DNA of 62,609 bases, from positions 1-62,609 of the forward strand of contig QCSJ01000002.1 in NCBI GenBank assembly GCA_003211535.1. The letters run 5' to 3'. Both the position numbers and the translations under genes were made by a program. The notes under the pieces were generated by a model. It saw only the letters and a list, made by a program, of their open reading frames with translations, ran no database searches and was not told where the DNA came from. This document shows positions 8,601-15,980 of the stretch, piece after piece (position 1 is the first letter of the stretch; each line of letters opens with the position of its first letter). The stretch is from Synechococcus sp. AG-670-A05. GTDB lineage: Bacteria; Cyanobacteriota; Cyanobacteriia; PCC-6307; Cyanobiaceae.

Positions 8601-10755
8601 GAATGGTCGTATTAGTGTATGGAGCAACAGTAAAATTAATAATGGTTTTTTCCATTCAGGAGACATTACTTCTTTTGCATGGGATCCCAGCCTCCGAGAC
8701 AAGAGTGATACTCGATTTACGATCGGCGATTTTGACACGGACAACTTTAGCGATATAGCAATTGTTGGTGCTCAGGATAAGGGAAGTCCAATTCAGGTAA
8801 TCTCGTCACGCAATAATACAACTTTATCAGCTTTTTATCCAAAGATGAAGGGCAAAATTGACTTGTCAAGTGGATTTTCTTCTTGGCATAATATTGGGTT
8901 GGAGACTCTTGTGATGTATCAAAAAGAGAAGCGCTCTGCCTTAATGAAAACAGCCACTATGCGGGCTGCTAGCTATGTTGCTCACTCTACTGGAGATTTT
9001 AATCCTTTTGTTGATGAAGCAAAGTACTCAGCTTATGCTGCAGATGATTTTCAATTCCAGATTAGTTCACCACTCGATCGTCTTGAACCTATTGATTCAG
9101 GACGGGGTTTTGATTGGTTGGTAAACGATGAGCAAAGTCTCTCTGATTTGAAGAAACGTGGTGGTGGTGGAGATTTAAATCTTAAGCAAGCTTTTTCTGG
9201 TTTTCTTGCGAATCCCGTCACTGTTGCTTCCGTCGGGGATGCAACAGATGCTTATGCATATTTAGATCAACACAATATTTATCGCTTGCCTTATCTTTCT
9301 AATGATTCAGAATTTATTTCTGCTCAAAAGGATGTCATCAAACTCTTTGTCGTCGAAATCGATCGCCTTCCTACTCCCGAAGAATTGGCGCGTTTTAGTA
9401 GTCGTCTTTTAGGTGTCAAGTACGGACCAGATGTAGCTAATGAGCCTGTATCCACAGACTATATTCGTAGTGTTCTTCGCTTTGATGGGGATTTTGATCC
9501 TTCCAATCCTATTGCCACTGATGCTATTATCGGAAAATTTTATGACCACGCACTTGGTGCGGTGACTTACGCTCAGGCAGGTGTTGTCAATTTCGGTGAA
9601 CGATCTAGTTATATGAATCTTGCCGAGGATCGTGGTTTGTCGGACGTAAGCCAGTACAATTCATCAGAGCTTTCAGAAATTGCCGAATTTGGTCTTTATG
9701 CCCTGGCTCAGATCGGTAACAGTATCAATGTTGACGGCGATATCGAAATGTACATGGGCCCTTCTGAGAAGTTGAAGGGGCTTCTGTCCAGTTCCTATCG
9801 ATTAATCGGCAGTGGAGAAGAAACGGTTGAGCAGTCGATCGAACGTTTGAACCGAGATCTTAAAGGCGACTATATTTATCCTGGTGATGCTAAATATGAT
9901 GGTTCTTCTCCTCTCCAAAATGGTCTGAATGTGGAATCAGAATCATTTGTGGATTCTGAATATAATGTCCTGAGTCCTGAGTTTGATGATACTTCTACAA
10001 CAACTTTTATAGAACTTGGATCTACCCATTCCCATCATGGCGCTCATTCACGTAGTCACGGTGAATACTCAGATCTGTCAGGTTATGACTCACGTCTTAG
10101 CCGCACTGGTACACGTCAAAATGATCGATTGGTGCCATTCCGGCCAACCGACTCGCTTTTTGCAAGCGGAGGGTTAGGGCATGATCGTCTATCTGGAAGC
10201 TCGTCGGACGATATCCTCTATGGCGACTCAGATAATGATCAATTGAAAGGCAATAGGGGGAATGATCAGCTAGATGGTGGGGGTGGTGATGATCTTCTGA
10301 TCGGTGGTTCAGGTCGAGATCTTTTGACAGGTGGAGATGGTTCTGATTCTTTCCATATTCTGAAAAAGGACAAGATTGGTCGTCGTCACGCTGATCGCAT
10401 TTCTGACTTTAATTTAGATGGATCTGGATTGGATGATCAGCATAGTGATCATCATCATCATGATGTTCCCACCGAGGCTGATTCAGTGAGAGATAAGCTT
10501 GTCTTCTCCAATTCTAGTCCTCTTTTGTCTGGTTCTGAGCTACCACATCTGCATGTGGCGCAGAATAAGAAAGAGCTCAAATCGTACTTTGACTCTGACC
10601 ACCTGTCGGTCGTATATCACCAACCGTCTGGAAAAGTGTATTTAAACATCGGTTTTGGAGAGCTTGATTCTCGTCAGCTTAAGTCACAGGGGTTAGTTGC
10701 CATCCTCGAGGGTTCCCCTGACTTGCTACCAAGTGATTTAGTTTTTGAAGGATGA
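5680..10755 (+). CDS. Giant composite multicopper oxidase with DUF4214-like, FG-GAP and RTX segments
   Basis: A 1691-residue protein. All four copper motifs of laccase-type oxidases are present: HFHG (H160, H162), HPHFHG (H201, H203, H205), HPFHPH (H546, H549, H551) and HCHILPH (H838, C839, H840, H844). About 284 residues separate the last two motifs, against about 70 in CotA. The extra part holds a DUF4214-like helical segment (from about 583, FMAYLGRFPDPEEL). Then come FG-GAP/integrin-like calcium repeats (about 900-1040, DVNKDGFVDIIVGF), a second DUF4214-like segment near 1230 (LPTPEELARF), His-rich stretches, and RTX nonapeptides (about 1494-1560, GGGGDDLLIGGSGRDLL). There is no Sec signal, so type I secretion is likely. 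Expected activity is extracellular oxidation of phenols or metals such as Mn(II). The usual axial Met of the type 1 copper is Gln849. Confidence 0.88.
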   Translation: MAPFKKRGGFFPEYLVYDGGPLDEDGVKDGVVTYTTYWGTGPISVPGIGQHVKNVLGTEVPKGTPEVVYSHIDSKNANSDVASHILLYTYGHRNSATNEIEPISPGAHLHVEPGDQLKLNVVFGYENSDFDIRSLGKQPRLSVGGVGYTQSGAAGSTNVHFHGTNVISDGFGDNVKVEYTEDWEQVIKIPKSHHQGLSWWHPHFHGSANSQVYGGGFGNLSIGDPLDYLPKEFSRARRSYIGIKNFNFDYSQETGRYELLTSPFTPEGTARNLYLLNGEYQPKKTGYKTGEWNAFSLINYSSNSFYNVKIVRPVKGKDFDVDNPNTWKSVDTYLYARDGYQSNSITQTRTGNNNSILNGLQIEDPVNGRFKPLPAPELENNHFLSPAKRQEVLTYFEKPGKYKIISEAWTGAGLRAGGWIWPNIELGTIVVDGEKANAPKRLPNEVTPKKSAPAINDDLSKYEPRQVRRMTWSGNLFVEGANRYAKINGGLYNPKESLPNDKPNRYGGYPTPFLLNDNVLPYNPALITQLDTLEFWDHEQWASEQHPFHPHQNHFQSIDPSITGNTGNLRRVNASPLIEDSSEVNSIILLFMAYLGRFPDPEELRLEADLLAASGSEDSFVERLTQGPYQAEFENFYQKYYDTARDLDLQIADGAYYTITRSNIFNPENTFFWASELKRVGVNNFPQLMLEHFRNGGDFSSSDLDAQARLDNVADIALFAINEIATRDERPLESAATSLLRVLNQQITSENLTNSNLKEVIVDSLGFDHSAQDNGEGFFGADFRQDTIALQSALPKSQSYSLPSSNRYPAPANYNEWEPSRMTTATIYENFTGGYMQHCHILPHEDSGQGILIKTIDNLDRTWTSNRSSFEPGEDVVIQKASDYSEVVLPLSGNIGHELAFGDVNKDGFVDIIVGFGVGGSDLIRVFSGRDLTEMDRFNAFPDEKNWTAGVNLGVGDMTGDALKDIVIGAGEGGNGRISVWSNSKINNGFFHSGDITSFAWDPSLRDKSDTRFTIGDFDTDNFSDIAIVGAQDKGSPIQVISSRNNTTLSAFYPKMKGKIDLSSGFSSWHNIGLETLVMYQKEKRSALMKTATMRAASYVAHSTGDFNPFVDEAKYSAYAADDFQFQISSPLDRLEPIDSGRGFDWLVNDEQSLSDLKKRGGGGDLNLKQAFSGFLANPVTVASVGDATDAYAYLDQHNIYRLPYLSNDSEFISAQKDVIKLFVVEIDRLPTPEELARFSSRLLGVKYGPDVANEPVSTDYIRSVLRFDGDFDPSNPIATDAIIGKFYDHALGAVTYAQAGVVNFGERSSYMNLAEDRGLSDVSQYNSSELSEIAEFGLYALAQIGNSINVDGDIEMYMGPSEKLKGLLSSSYRLIGSGEETVEQSIERLNRDLKGDYIYPGDAKYDGSSPLQNGLNVESESFVDSEYNVLSPEFDDTSTTTFIELGSTHSHHGAHSRSHGEYSDLSGYDSRLSRTGTRQNDRLVPFRPTDSLFASGGLGHDRLSGSSSDDILYGDSDNDQLKGNRGNDQLDGGGGDDLLIGGSGRDLLTGGDGSDSFHILKKDKIGRRHADRISDFNLDGSGLDDQHSDHHHHDVPTEADSVRDKLVFSNSSPLLSGSELPHLHVAQNKKELKSYFDSDHLSVVYHQPSGKVYLNIGFGELDSRQLKSQGLVAILEGSPDLLPSDLVFEG

Positions 10756-10902
10756 TTCCGCTGATCTTTTTTGTTGTCGTCAATAGTTATATAGCGTGTC
10801 GATCCCTTTGTTCAAGCGTGGTTCTCTATGCTGCGCTTTTATTTGATCTGCCTTTTTTAAATCGTCATACACGGGATCCATTCATTTGGTTCAGAGGGGG
10901 AT

Positions 10903-11319
10903 ATGGATAAATCTTCGTACTTGCTTGAAATTCACAGTGGGCTGGCTAGATCACTGATGAGTTCCTGGTCCGGCGTCACAGTAGGCTGTGGTGAACAAGC
11001 AAGAAGTACCCCGGGTATGGCTGCTGACCACGAGCTTCTGAAGGAAGTCGCCCTGGATCTGTGGAACACGACCAAGAAACTGCGACCTGGGCTGCCGAAG
11101 GCACCACGTGCTCAGCTGGTCCTTAAGGCCCTTATGATCATTGGTGATGTCAGTGATCAGCTGGAAGCGGCGATGGTTCTTGGCCTCATCGCTGAGCAGG
11201 AGCCGGATGATGATCCAGAAGCTCCTAAAGATGGGGAAGACAAAACCGTCGACCAAGTTCAGACGGACAGCAGCCGCACTACCCCGCGGGTGGTGCGTAA
11301 GCGCTCAGCTTCCCGTTAA
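10903..11319 (+). CDS. Conserved small protein of unknown function
   Basis: A 138-residue protein preceded by a strong ribosome site (AGAGGGGG before the ATG). Residues about 40-100 are predicted helical (ELLKEVALDLWNTTKKLRPG, then QLVLKALMIIGDVSDQLEAA), followed by an acidic and then Arg/Lys-rich tail. There is no signal peptide or membrane segment. I do not recognise a family. Base composition returns here to the GC-rich core type, so this gene marks the right edge of the A+T-rich block. It converges on the sulfotransferase operon. Confidence 0.6.
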   Translation: MDKSSYLLEIHSGLARSLMSSWSGVTVGCGEQARSTPGMAADHELLKEVALDLWNTTKKLRPGLPKAPRAQLVLKALMIIGDVSDQLEAAMVLGLIAEQEPDDDPEAPKDGEDKTVDQVQTDSSRTTPRVVRKRSASR

Positions 11320-11331
11320 AGCGAGGATTTC

Positions 11332-11360
11332 GCTCCCCCCTCTGATCTGTAGGAGGGAGC
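11332..11360. terminator. Hairpin between convergent genes
   Basis: GCTCCCCCCT and AGGAGGGAGC can pair around a short loop between the end of the small gene and the end of the sulfotransferase operon. There is no convincing T-run, so it may be a weak bidirectional terminator or an mRNA-stabilising hairpin. Confidence 0.4.
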
Positions 11361-11364
11361 ATGT

Positions 11365-12069
11365 TCAGCCCAGATGACCGTGACTGAGATGGTCTGGATC
11401 AATGTCGCTGTAAAACAGCTTCAAATCATCGCCATAGCGATCGACGACAAGCTGGGCCAGTCCTGGGTCCGAGAAATATCTGCCAACATCACTGCGGTCG
11501 TCACTTCGGCGACGATTTTTTTCGGGGAGGTTTCCGAGCGTTGGTAGTTGCTCCTTCCTCATACGTATTGCGAGTCGTCGCCAATCGGTCTCCATTGTTT
11601 CCAGTCGACCGATGAAACTGGGGATCAGCTGGCCGTCGAGACAAAGGATGTTGCTTTGGGGCAATAGATGCACATCTAAGTCATCATCCTTGGTTTCTAT
11701 GATGCATTCCAGAAAGGAATGGAAGGACATGCCACGGATGAGTCCCATGGACTGCATTGGACCTGGTACTTCATCCAGTTCAAGAATTTTGTTGTTGTAA
11801 GCAGAAACCAGTCTGTCAAATGGATTGCGCACGAAGCTAAAGCTGAAGTGTGTGCCTCGGCACATTCGTGCAGTGTGATTATCCACCATGGATGTCTCCC
11901 CATGGGTGCCTTTGCTCCAAAATGCGTCTGAGGTTGTGCGTAATCCTTGCCCTGGCCTTTGTTTCAGCAATCGGCTAAGACAGGCTTTGATCGAACTGTT
12001 GGCCACCTTAGGAACGCGGCCGTAAAGCAAAGGCAGTTCACGGAAGCAGATGTAGTGTTTAGCGCTCAT
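11365..12069 (-). CDS. Sulfotransferase (Sulfotransfer_2-like), third of three
   Basis: A 234-residue protein if started at 12069, where ATG overlaps the TGA of the upstream gene as ATGA; a longer frame exists upstream but would run inside that gene. The start MSAKHYICFRELPLLYGR also matches the start of its paralogue two genes upstream. The PAPS-binding elements are visible: GRVPKVANSSIKACLSRL (5'-phosphosulfate loop) and SFVRNPFDRLVSAYNNKIL (3'-phosphate site). It would transfer sulfate from PAPS to a sugar hydroxyl. It is last in the neuA-to-sulfotransferase operon, so the capsule-like glycan is the probable acceptor. Confidence 0.82.
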   Translation of the reverse strand: MSAKHYICFRELPLLYGRVPKVANSSIKACLSRLLKQRPGQGLRTTSDAFWSKGTHGETSMVDNHTARMCRGTHFSFSFVRNPFDRLVSAYNNKILELDEVPGPMQSMGLIRGMSFHSFLECIIETKDDDLDVHLLPQSNILCLDGQLIPSFIGRLETMETDWRRLAIRMRKEQLPTLGNLPEKNRRRSDDRSDVGRYFSDPGLAQLVVDRYGDDLKLFYSDIDPDHLSHGHLG

Positions 12070-12908
12070 AGATCCCAATAATTCTTTGGTTTTCCCATGT
12101 AAGAAAGCATTTTTTTTGCATCGGGCTTGATGACCTTCAGTACACGTTTTTTGAGTTTGGGGGTCCACTGGGGCTTATCGACATGTCCTCGCCCTTTCGC
12201 GCCAGCGATGTTTTCTTGGGGCAACGTGAGATCACTCTCTAGAATCAATTGCAGCTTTGGCTTGACTCCTAGGAAGCGGAGCATCGTTCGTAATGTTCGC
12301 TTTGGACGATCTAGAAGGTCCTCGAAGGTAACGCAGTGAATTTGATTGTCTGGGAAGTATTCTCTAAAAGATGATAAATGTCGATGGTAGAGTGAACAAC
12401 CGACAACTAAGCGTCTGAGCGTACGGTTGTCCATCAGATCGCTAAAATCAGCGCAATCAGGTGTACGGCCGCGATAATGACGCCATTGCGAAATAATTCT
12501 GTCTAGAGGATGGCGAACGACATAAATCAGTTTGAGGTTAGGTAGACATCGTCTCATCAGTTTAGGAGCATATCGAAATGATTTCATTCTGCTTGCATAT
12601 AGTGTGCTTGCCTCTCCGCGAAGTGCCATGGAAGCCCCCTTTTCGAAGCGTGAGGCGTACCACTCCCACCCTTTTGAGTGATAGCGGCCAAAGAATTTCG
12701 GCTCTTTCGGTTTGCTGATAAAGATGTCTGGATGTCTCGGAAGAACTGTTGTTAGTGTTGTCGTCGCAGACTTAGCTGCGCCAATGATGATGAAATTTGG
12801 CAGGCTTGATATTTTTTCTTCAATAAGACTGTCGTAATCTCCGCGAAGGGACTCCTTCATCATGCGTATTGAATCGACGTTGGATCCCATGATGCTCTCC
12901 CAGATCAC
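12066..12908 (-). CDS. Sulfotransferase (Sulfotransfer_1-like), second of three
   Basis: A 280-residue protein beginning at a GTG that overlaps the preceding stop (GTGA at 12905-12908); an ATG at 12890 is an alternative. NFIIIGAAKSATTTLTTVL is a classical 5'-phosphosulfate loop and KLIYVVRHPLDRIISQWRHY the 3'-phosphate site, as in the heparan N-sulfotransferase/Sulfotransfer_1 group. It is clearly not a paralogue of its two neighbours, which are of the Sulfotransfer_2 type. It is translationally coupled on both sides. Two distinct sulfation reactions on the same glycan are implied. Confidence 0.85.
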   Translation of the reverse strand: MIWESIMGSNVDSIRMMKESLRGDYDSLIEEKISSLPNFIIIGAAKSATTTLTTVLPRHPDIFISKPKEPKFFGRYHSKGWEWYASRFEKGASMALRGEASTLYASRMKSFRYAPKLMRRCLPNLKLIYVVRHPLDRIISQWRHYRGRTPDCADFSDLMDNRTLRRLVVGCSLYHRHLSSFREYFPDNQIHCVTFEDLLDRPKRTLRTMLRFLGVKPKLQLILESDLTLPQENIAGAKGRGHVDKPQWTPKLKKRVLKVIKPDAKKMLSYMGKPKNYWDL

Positions 12909-13681
12909 GCTTTTGTTTCTAACTGTTGTTTGGGGTGAGATTGCTTGCTCTTGCGCTGCAGTGGGGGTAATTTTTTGAGCCCGTCTCCATTGAGCAGCTC
13001 CTCAACAGAATAATCACTGTAGAAAAGATTGAAATCGTGTTCATAGCGCTCAAGCACTTTGTTGACAAGATTTGACGAGTTGAACAGTTTGCGGATATCC
13101 GATTTCCCGTCTCGCCTAACATTCTTGTAAGGAAGTTCTCCAAGAGTTGGTAAGCCCTCGTGTTTCATACGACGGCGCAAGCGCTGCCAGTGATCGGACA
13201 TATGTTCCATTCGTCCGATGAATTTTGGAACAAGTTTGTCGGAGCAAAGTAACATGTCGGCCTGTGGACGAACGTGGTTATCCATGCTCTCTAGGTCGGC
13301 CTTGCAAATGATTTCAATGAAATGATCGAATGCCATTCCGTGGTGTAATCCCATGGTTTTCATGGGTAATGGCACATCATCGATTTCGAGGATCTTGTTG
13401 TTATAGGCTGCCACTAACCTGTCAAAGGGATTGCGCACAAAGCTAAAACTGAAGTGGCTGCTGCGTAGTCGCCTGGCATGTTTCGGGGTGACTAATTCAG
13501 TTTCTCCATGGGTATGTTCTCGCCAAAACCTATCTGCTGTTGTCTTGATCCCACCATCTGGTCGCTGGATCAGAAATTTGCACAGTGTGGCTTTGATCGA
13601 TGAATTGGCGACTTTCGGGACTCGCCCGTATAACAGCGGGATGTCACGAAACAAGATGAAGTGCCGAGGCGATTTGCTCAT
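12905..13681 (-). CDS. Sulfotransferase (Sulfotransfer_2-like), first of three
   Basis: A 258-residue protein whose ATG overlaps the stop of the NeuB-fusion gene (ATGA at 13678-13681). It shows GRVPKVANSSIKATLCKFL and SFVRNPFDRLVAAYNNKILE, and aligns along its whole length with the last gene of the operon, including HTHGET and the GM.F motif, so the pair arose by duplication. The C-terminus is Lys/Gln-rich. Family knowledge: PAPS-dependent O-sulfation of carbohydrates, as in chondroitin and HNK-1 sulfotransferases. The acceptor is not known. Confidence 0.83.
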   Translation of the reverse strand: MSKSPRHFILFRDIPLLYGRVPKVANSSIKATLCKFLIQRPDGGIKTTADRFWREHTHGETELVTPKHARRLRSSHFSFSFVRNPFDRLVAAYNNKILEIDDVPLPMKTMGLHHGMAFDHFIEIICKADLESMDNHVRPQADMLLCSDKLVPKFIGRMEHMSDHWQRLRRRMKHEGLPTLGELPYKNVRRDGKSDIRKLFNSSNLVNKVLERYEHDFNLFYSDYSVEELLNGDGLKKLPPLQRKSKQSHPKQQLETKA

Positions 13682-15942
13682 GACGCCGCTGCTGCTTCAA
13701 GTCGTTCCAGTGCTAGCCATGCTCCTTCTCCACCGTTCTTATGTCCTTGCCAGATCTCAGGGATGAACGACGCCTTGGGGCAGTGTTGATTGATCTGCTC
13801 AAACAGTTGAACCCAATCAATATCACCGTCTTCAATTTGAAGCCCTTCTCCATCCACATCCTTGGCATCTGCCAGATGTAAGTGGGCCGTAAACGGCAGG
13901 ATCTGAGCGAGGAACTTACGGAAGGGGATATGTAGATGGTTGCAGGCCAGTTTAGAATGTGAGACATCCAAACAGACGCGCATACTCTGCTCTTCGCAGA
14001 AGTTGCGAATGAAGTCGGTGTCCACAAACAAGTTGTGGAAGCGTTGTCCACCAAAGTGCCAGGGGAAGGGAGGCATTGTCTGGGGAATTATTTCCACCTC
14101 GCCTGAAGTGTCGAGATGCCGCAGGCTTTTGATCAGCCTGTCGCGCAGAGGTTTGCGCTCGTCGATGTTGAGGTGATGGTGCTCGGAGAAACCACCTACA
14201 TTGGTCACCAGCAAGACAGGTTCGTGGCATTGAAAGCGGTTTCTCAAATCCTTTGAAATGTTGATCACCCGCTGAAGTTCGGCGATGGAGTGTTGTCGAT
14301 AGCTTTCGTCAAGGGTGCAGAGATCCAGGGTGTGGTCGCTGGCAAAAAGCTCCGGGGCATGAATCACCAGTCCGATGCCCTGTTGCTCCGGAAGAACTCG
14401 GTTGAGGTCAACCTCAAGATCCTTGTAGCTGAGGTGGATTTCCACGAGATCGAGGTTGCTGACTTCGGAAAACACCTTGATGTCGTGGTATCGAACGGGC
14501 AGCCCAAAGGGCTGCTTGAACTGATAGGTGCGTGGGCTGGCAGCTGGTGTTTCCAGATCGGATGGGAAGAACACCTCCCCTTGGGCCTTGGCTACAGGCA
14601 GTCGGCGGCCTATCAGATCCTTCAGTCGGTTGGGTTGCAGACCCTGCCCTGGGCTCTGGATGCGCACCATCTCTTCCGTGATTTCTGTTCCGGCCGGCAC
14701 CTCACAGGCTGCAACAAGGCTCTTGGCCAACACCTCACGGTTCATCATCTCGCCCTGGCTGATGCTTCGCTCACCGCCTTGGCCCATGGACTCCTCCACC
14801 CTGCGGATGCCTTGCATCATTTGGGCGAATTCATCAGGCAGCAGGCTCACCTTGTGATCGTTTCCTTCCATACCGCGATCGAGGGTGATGTGTTTTTCGA
14901 TAACTGCTGCCCCCATGGCTACCGCCGCAAGAGGTACCTCAATTCCCCGTTCATGGCCTGAGTAGCCCACAGGGGCTTCTGCCAGTTCCCGTAGGCGGTC
15001 CAAGTACCGCAGGTTCACGTCCTTGAATGGCGTGGGATAGGTTGAGTTGCAGTGCAGAAGCACATAATTTGCCCCCACCTGCTGCAAGTGGCGAATGCCA
15101 GAGCGAATCTCAAGTTCGCTTGCCATGCCGGTGGAGCAGATCAGAGGTTTCCCGGTGGCGGCCAACTGACTGATCAGCGTGTGATTGGTGAAGTCAGCGG
15201 AGGCCACCTTGAATCCCTCCATGCCCCAGCCATTCAACTTCTCAAGGCTGGTCTCATCCCAGGGGGTGCACAGCGGCACAAGCTCTTTGGATGCGGCGTA
15301 GTCAAAACAGCGGAACAACTCTTCGTCACTAAGTTGGAAGCGCTCCAGCAGGTCAAGGGTGTACTGGGTCCCCAGATCCGAGGCCATGTCGTTGCTGTCG
15401 CCGGCATTGCTATACAGCTTTGACATGTCTCGCATCTGGAACTTGGCGCAGTCCGCCCCAGCTGCATGGGCCGCATCTATCAGCTGAAGCGCAACGGAGA
15501 CATCACCGTTGTGGTTGTTACCGATCTCGGCGATCACGAAACTGGGCTCGCCATCACCGATGCGCCGGGATCCCAACTGCAGAGCGTCTGTGGCGGGCAA
15601 GACAACCGCAACAATCCGGCCATGGCTGTCGAGCAGCGGCAGGGCGATGATTCTTGAGGTCAGTAGACCTGAGAGTTCTCCAGAAGGTGTGCCTTCCCGA
15701 GCGGTGCGGCAGTCGGCGTTCATTGCCGCTGTCACCGGGCGGTTCAGATCGATGTCACCACAGCTCGCGATCCAGCGGCGGAAATCGCCATCGGTAAGTA
15801 CACCCTGCAGGATCCCGGATTCCGAGACCACAAAGATCAGCCGTGATTGATTCGCGGTGATTTTGCTCAGGGCGGAGAGGATCGTGTCCTCAGCAAAAAC
15901 AACGAACTGCGTGAAGTTCCTCTCGATCTGGATACCCTTCAC
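13678..15942 (-). CDS. CBS-NeuB-SAF-TIM barrel fusion, nonulosonate synthase
   Basis: A 754-residue multidomain protein. Residues 1-125 are two CBS motifs (GVLTDGDFRRWI is typical). Residues about 133-385 are the NeuB barrel (PSFVIAEIGNNHNGDVSVAL, CSTGMA, GYSGHERGIEVPLAAVAMGA, EKHITLDR). Residues about 403-460 are an SAF/antifreeze-like domain (AKSLVAACEVPAGTEI). From about 478 there is a second TIM-type barrel like xylose isomerase/AP-endonuclease-2 epimerases (VCLDVSHSKLACNH, HLADAKDVDGEG). NeuB condenses phosphoenolpyruvate with an N-acyl-hexosamine to a nine-carbon nonulosonic acid. The C-terminal barrel may make or epimerise the precursor, and the CBS pair may sense nucleotides. It sits between the glycosyltransferase-like genes and the sulfotransferases. 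Confidence 0.88.
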   Translation of the reverse strand: MKGIQIERNFTQFVVFAEDTILSALSKITANQSRLIFVVSESGILQGVLTDGDFRRWIASCGDIDLNRPVTAAMNADCRTAREGTPSGELSGLLTSRIIALPLLDSHGRIVAVVLPATDALQLGSRRIGDGEPSFVIAEIGNNHNGDVSVALQLIDAAHAAGADCAKFQMRDMSKLYSNAGDSNDMASDLGTQYTLDLLERFQLSDEELFRCFDYAASKELVPLCTPWDETSLEKLNGWGMEGFKVASADFTNHTLISQLAATGKPLICSTGMASELEIRSGIRHLQQVGANYVLLHCNSTYPTPFKDVNLRYLDRLRELAEAPVGYSGHERGIEVPLAAVAMGAAVIEKHITLDRGMEGNDHKVSLLPDEFAQMMQGIRRVEESMGQGGERSISQGEMMNREVLAKSLVAACEVPAGTEITEEMVRIQSPGQGLQPNRLKDLIGRRLPVAKAQGEVFFPSDLETPAASPRTYQFKQPFGLPVRYHDIKVFSEVSNLDLVEIHLSYKDLEVDLNRVLPEQQGIGLVIHAPELFASDHTLDLCTLDESYRQHSIAELQRVINISKDLRNRFQCHEPVLLVTNVGGFSEHHHLNIDERKPLRDRLIKSLRHLDTSGEVEIIPQTMPPFPWHFGGQRFHNLFVDTDFIRNFCEEQSMRVCLDVSHSKLACNHLHIPFRKFLAQILPFTAHLHLADAKDVDGEGLQIEDGDIDWVQLFEQINQHCPKASFIPEIWQGHKNGGEGAWLALERLEAAAAS

Positions 15943-15980
15943 AATTTGCCCCGCAGGTGCCTAAGCAGAACTAACGGACA

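Noticed and set aside
14290-14961. Open frame of 223 codons on the + strand inside the NeuB-fusion gene
   Set aside because: It lies antisense to the conserved NeuB and SAF domains and is a GC-skew shadow.
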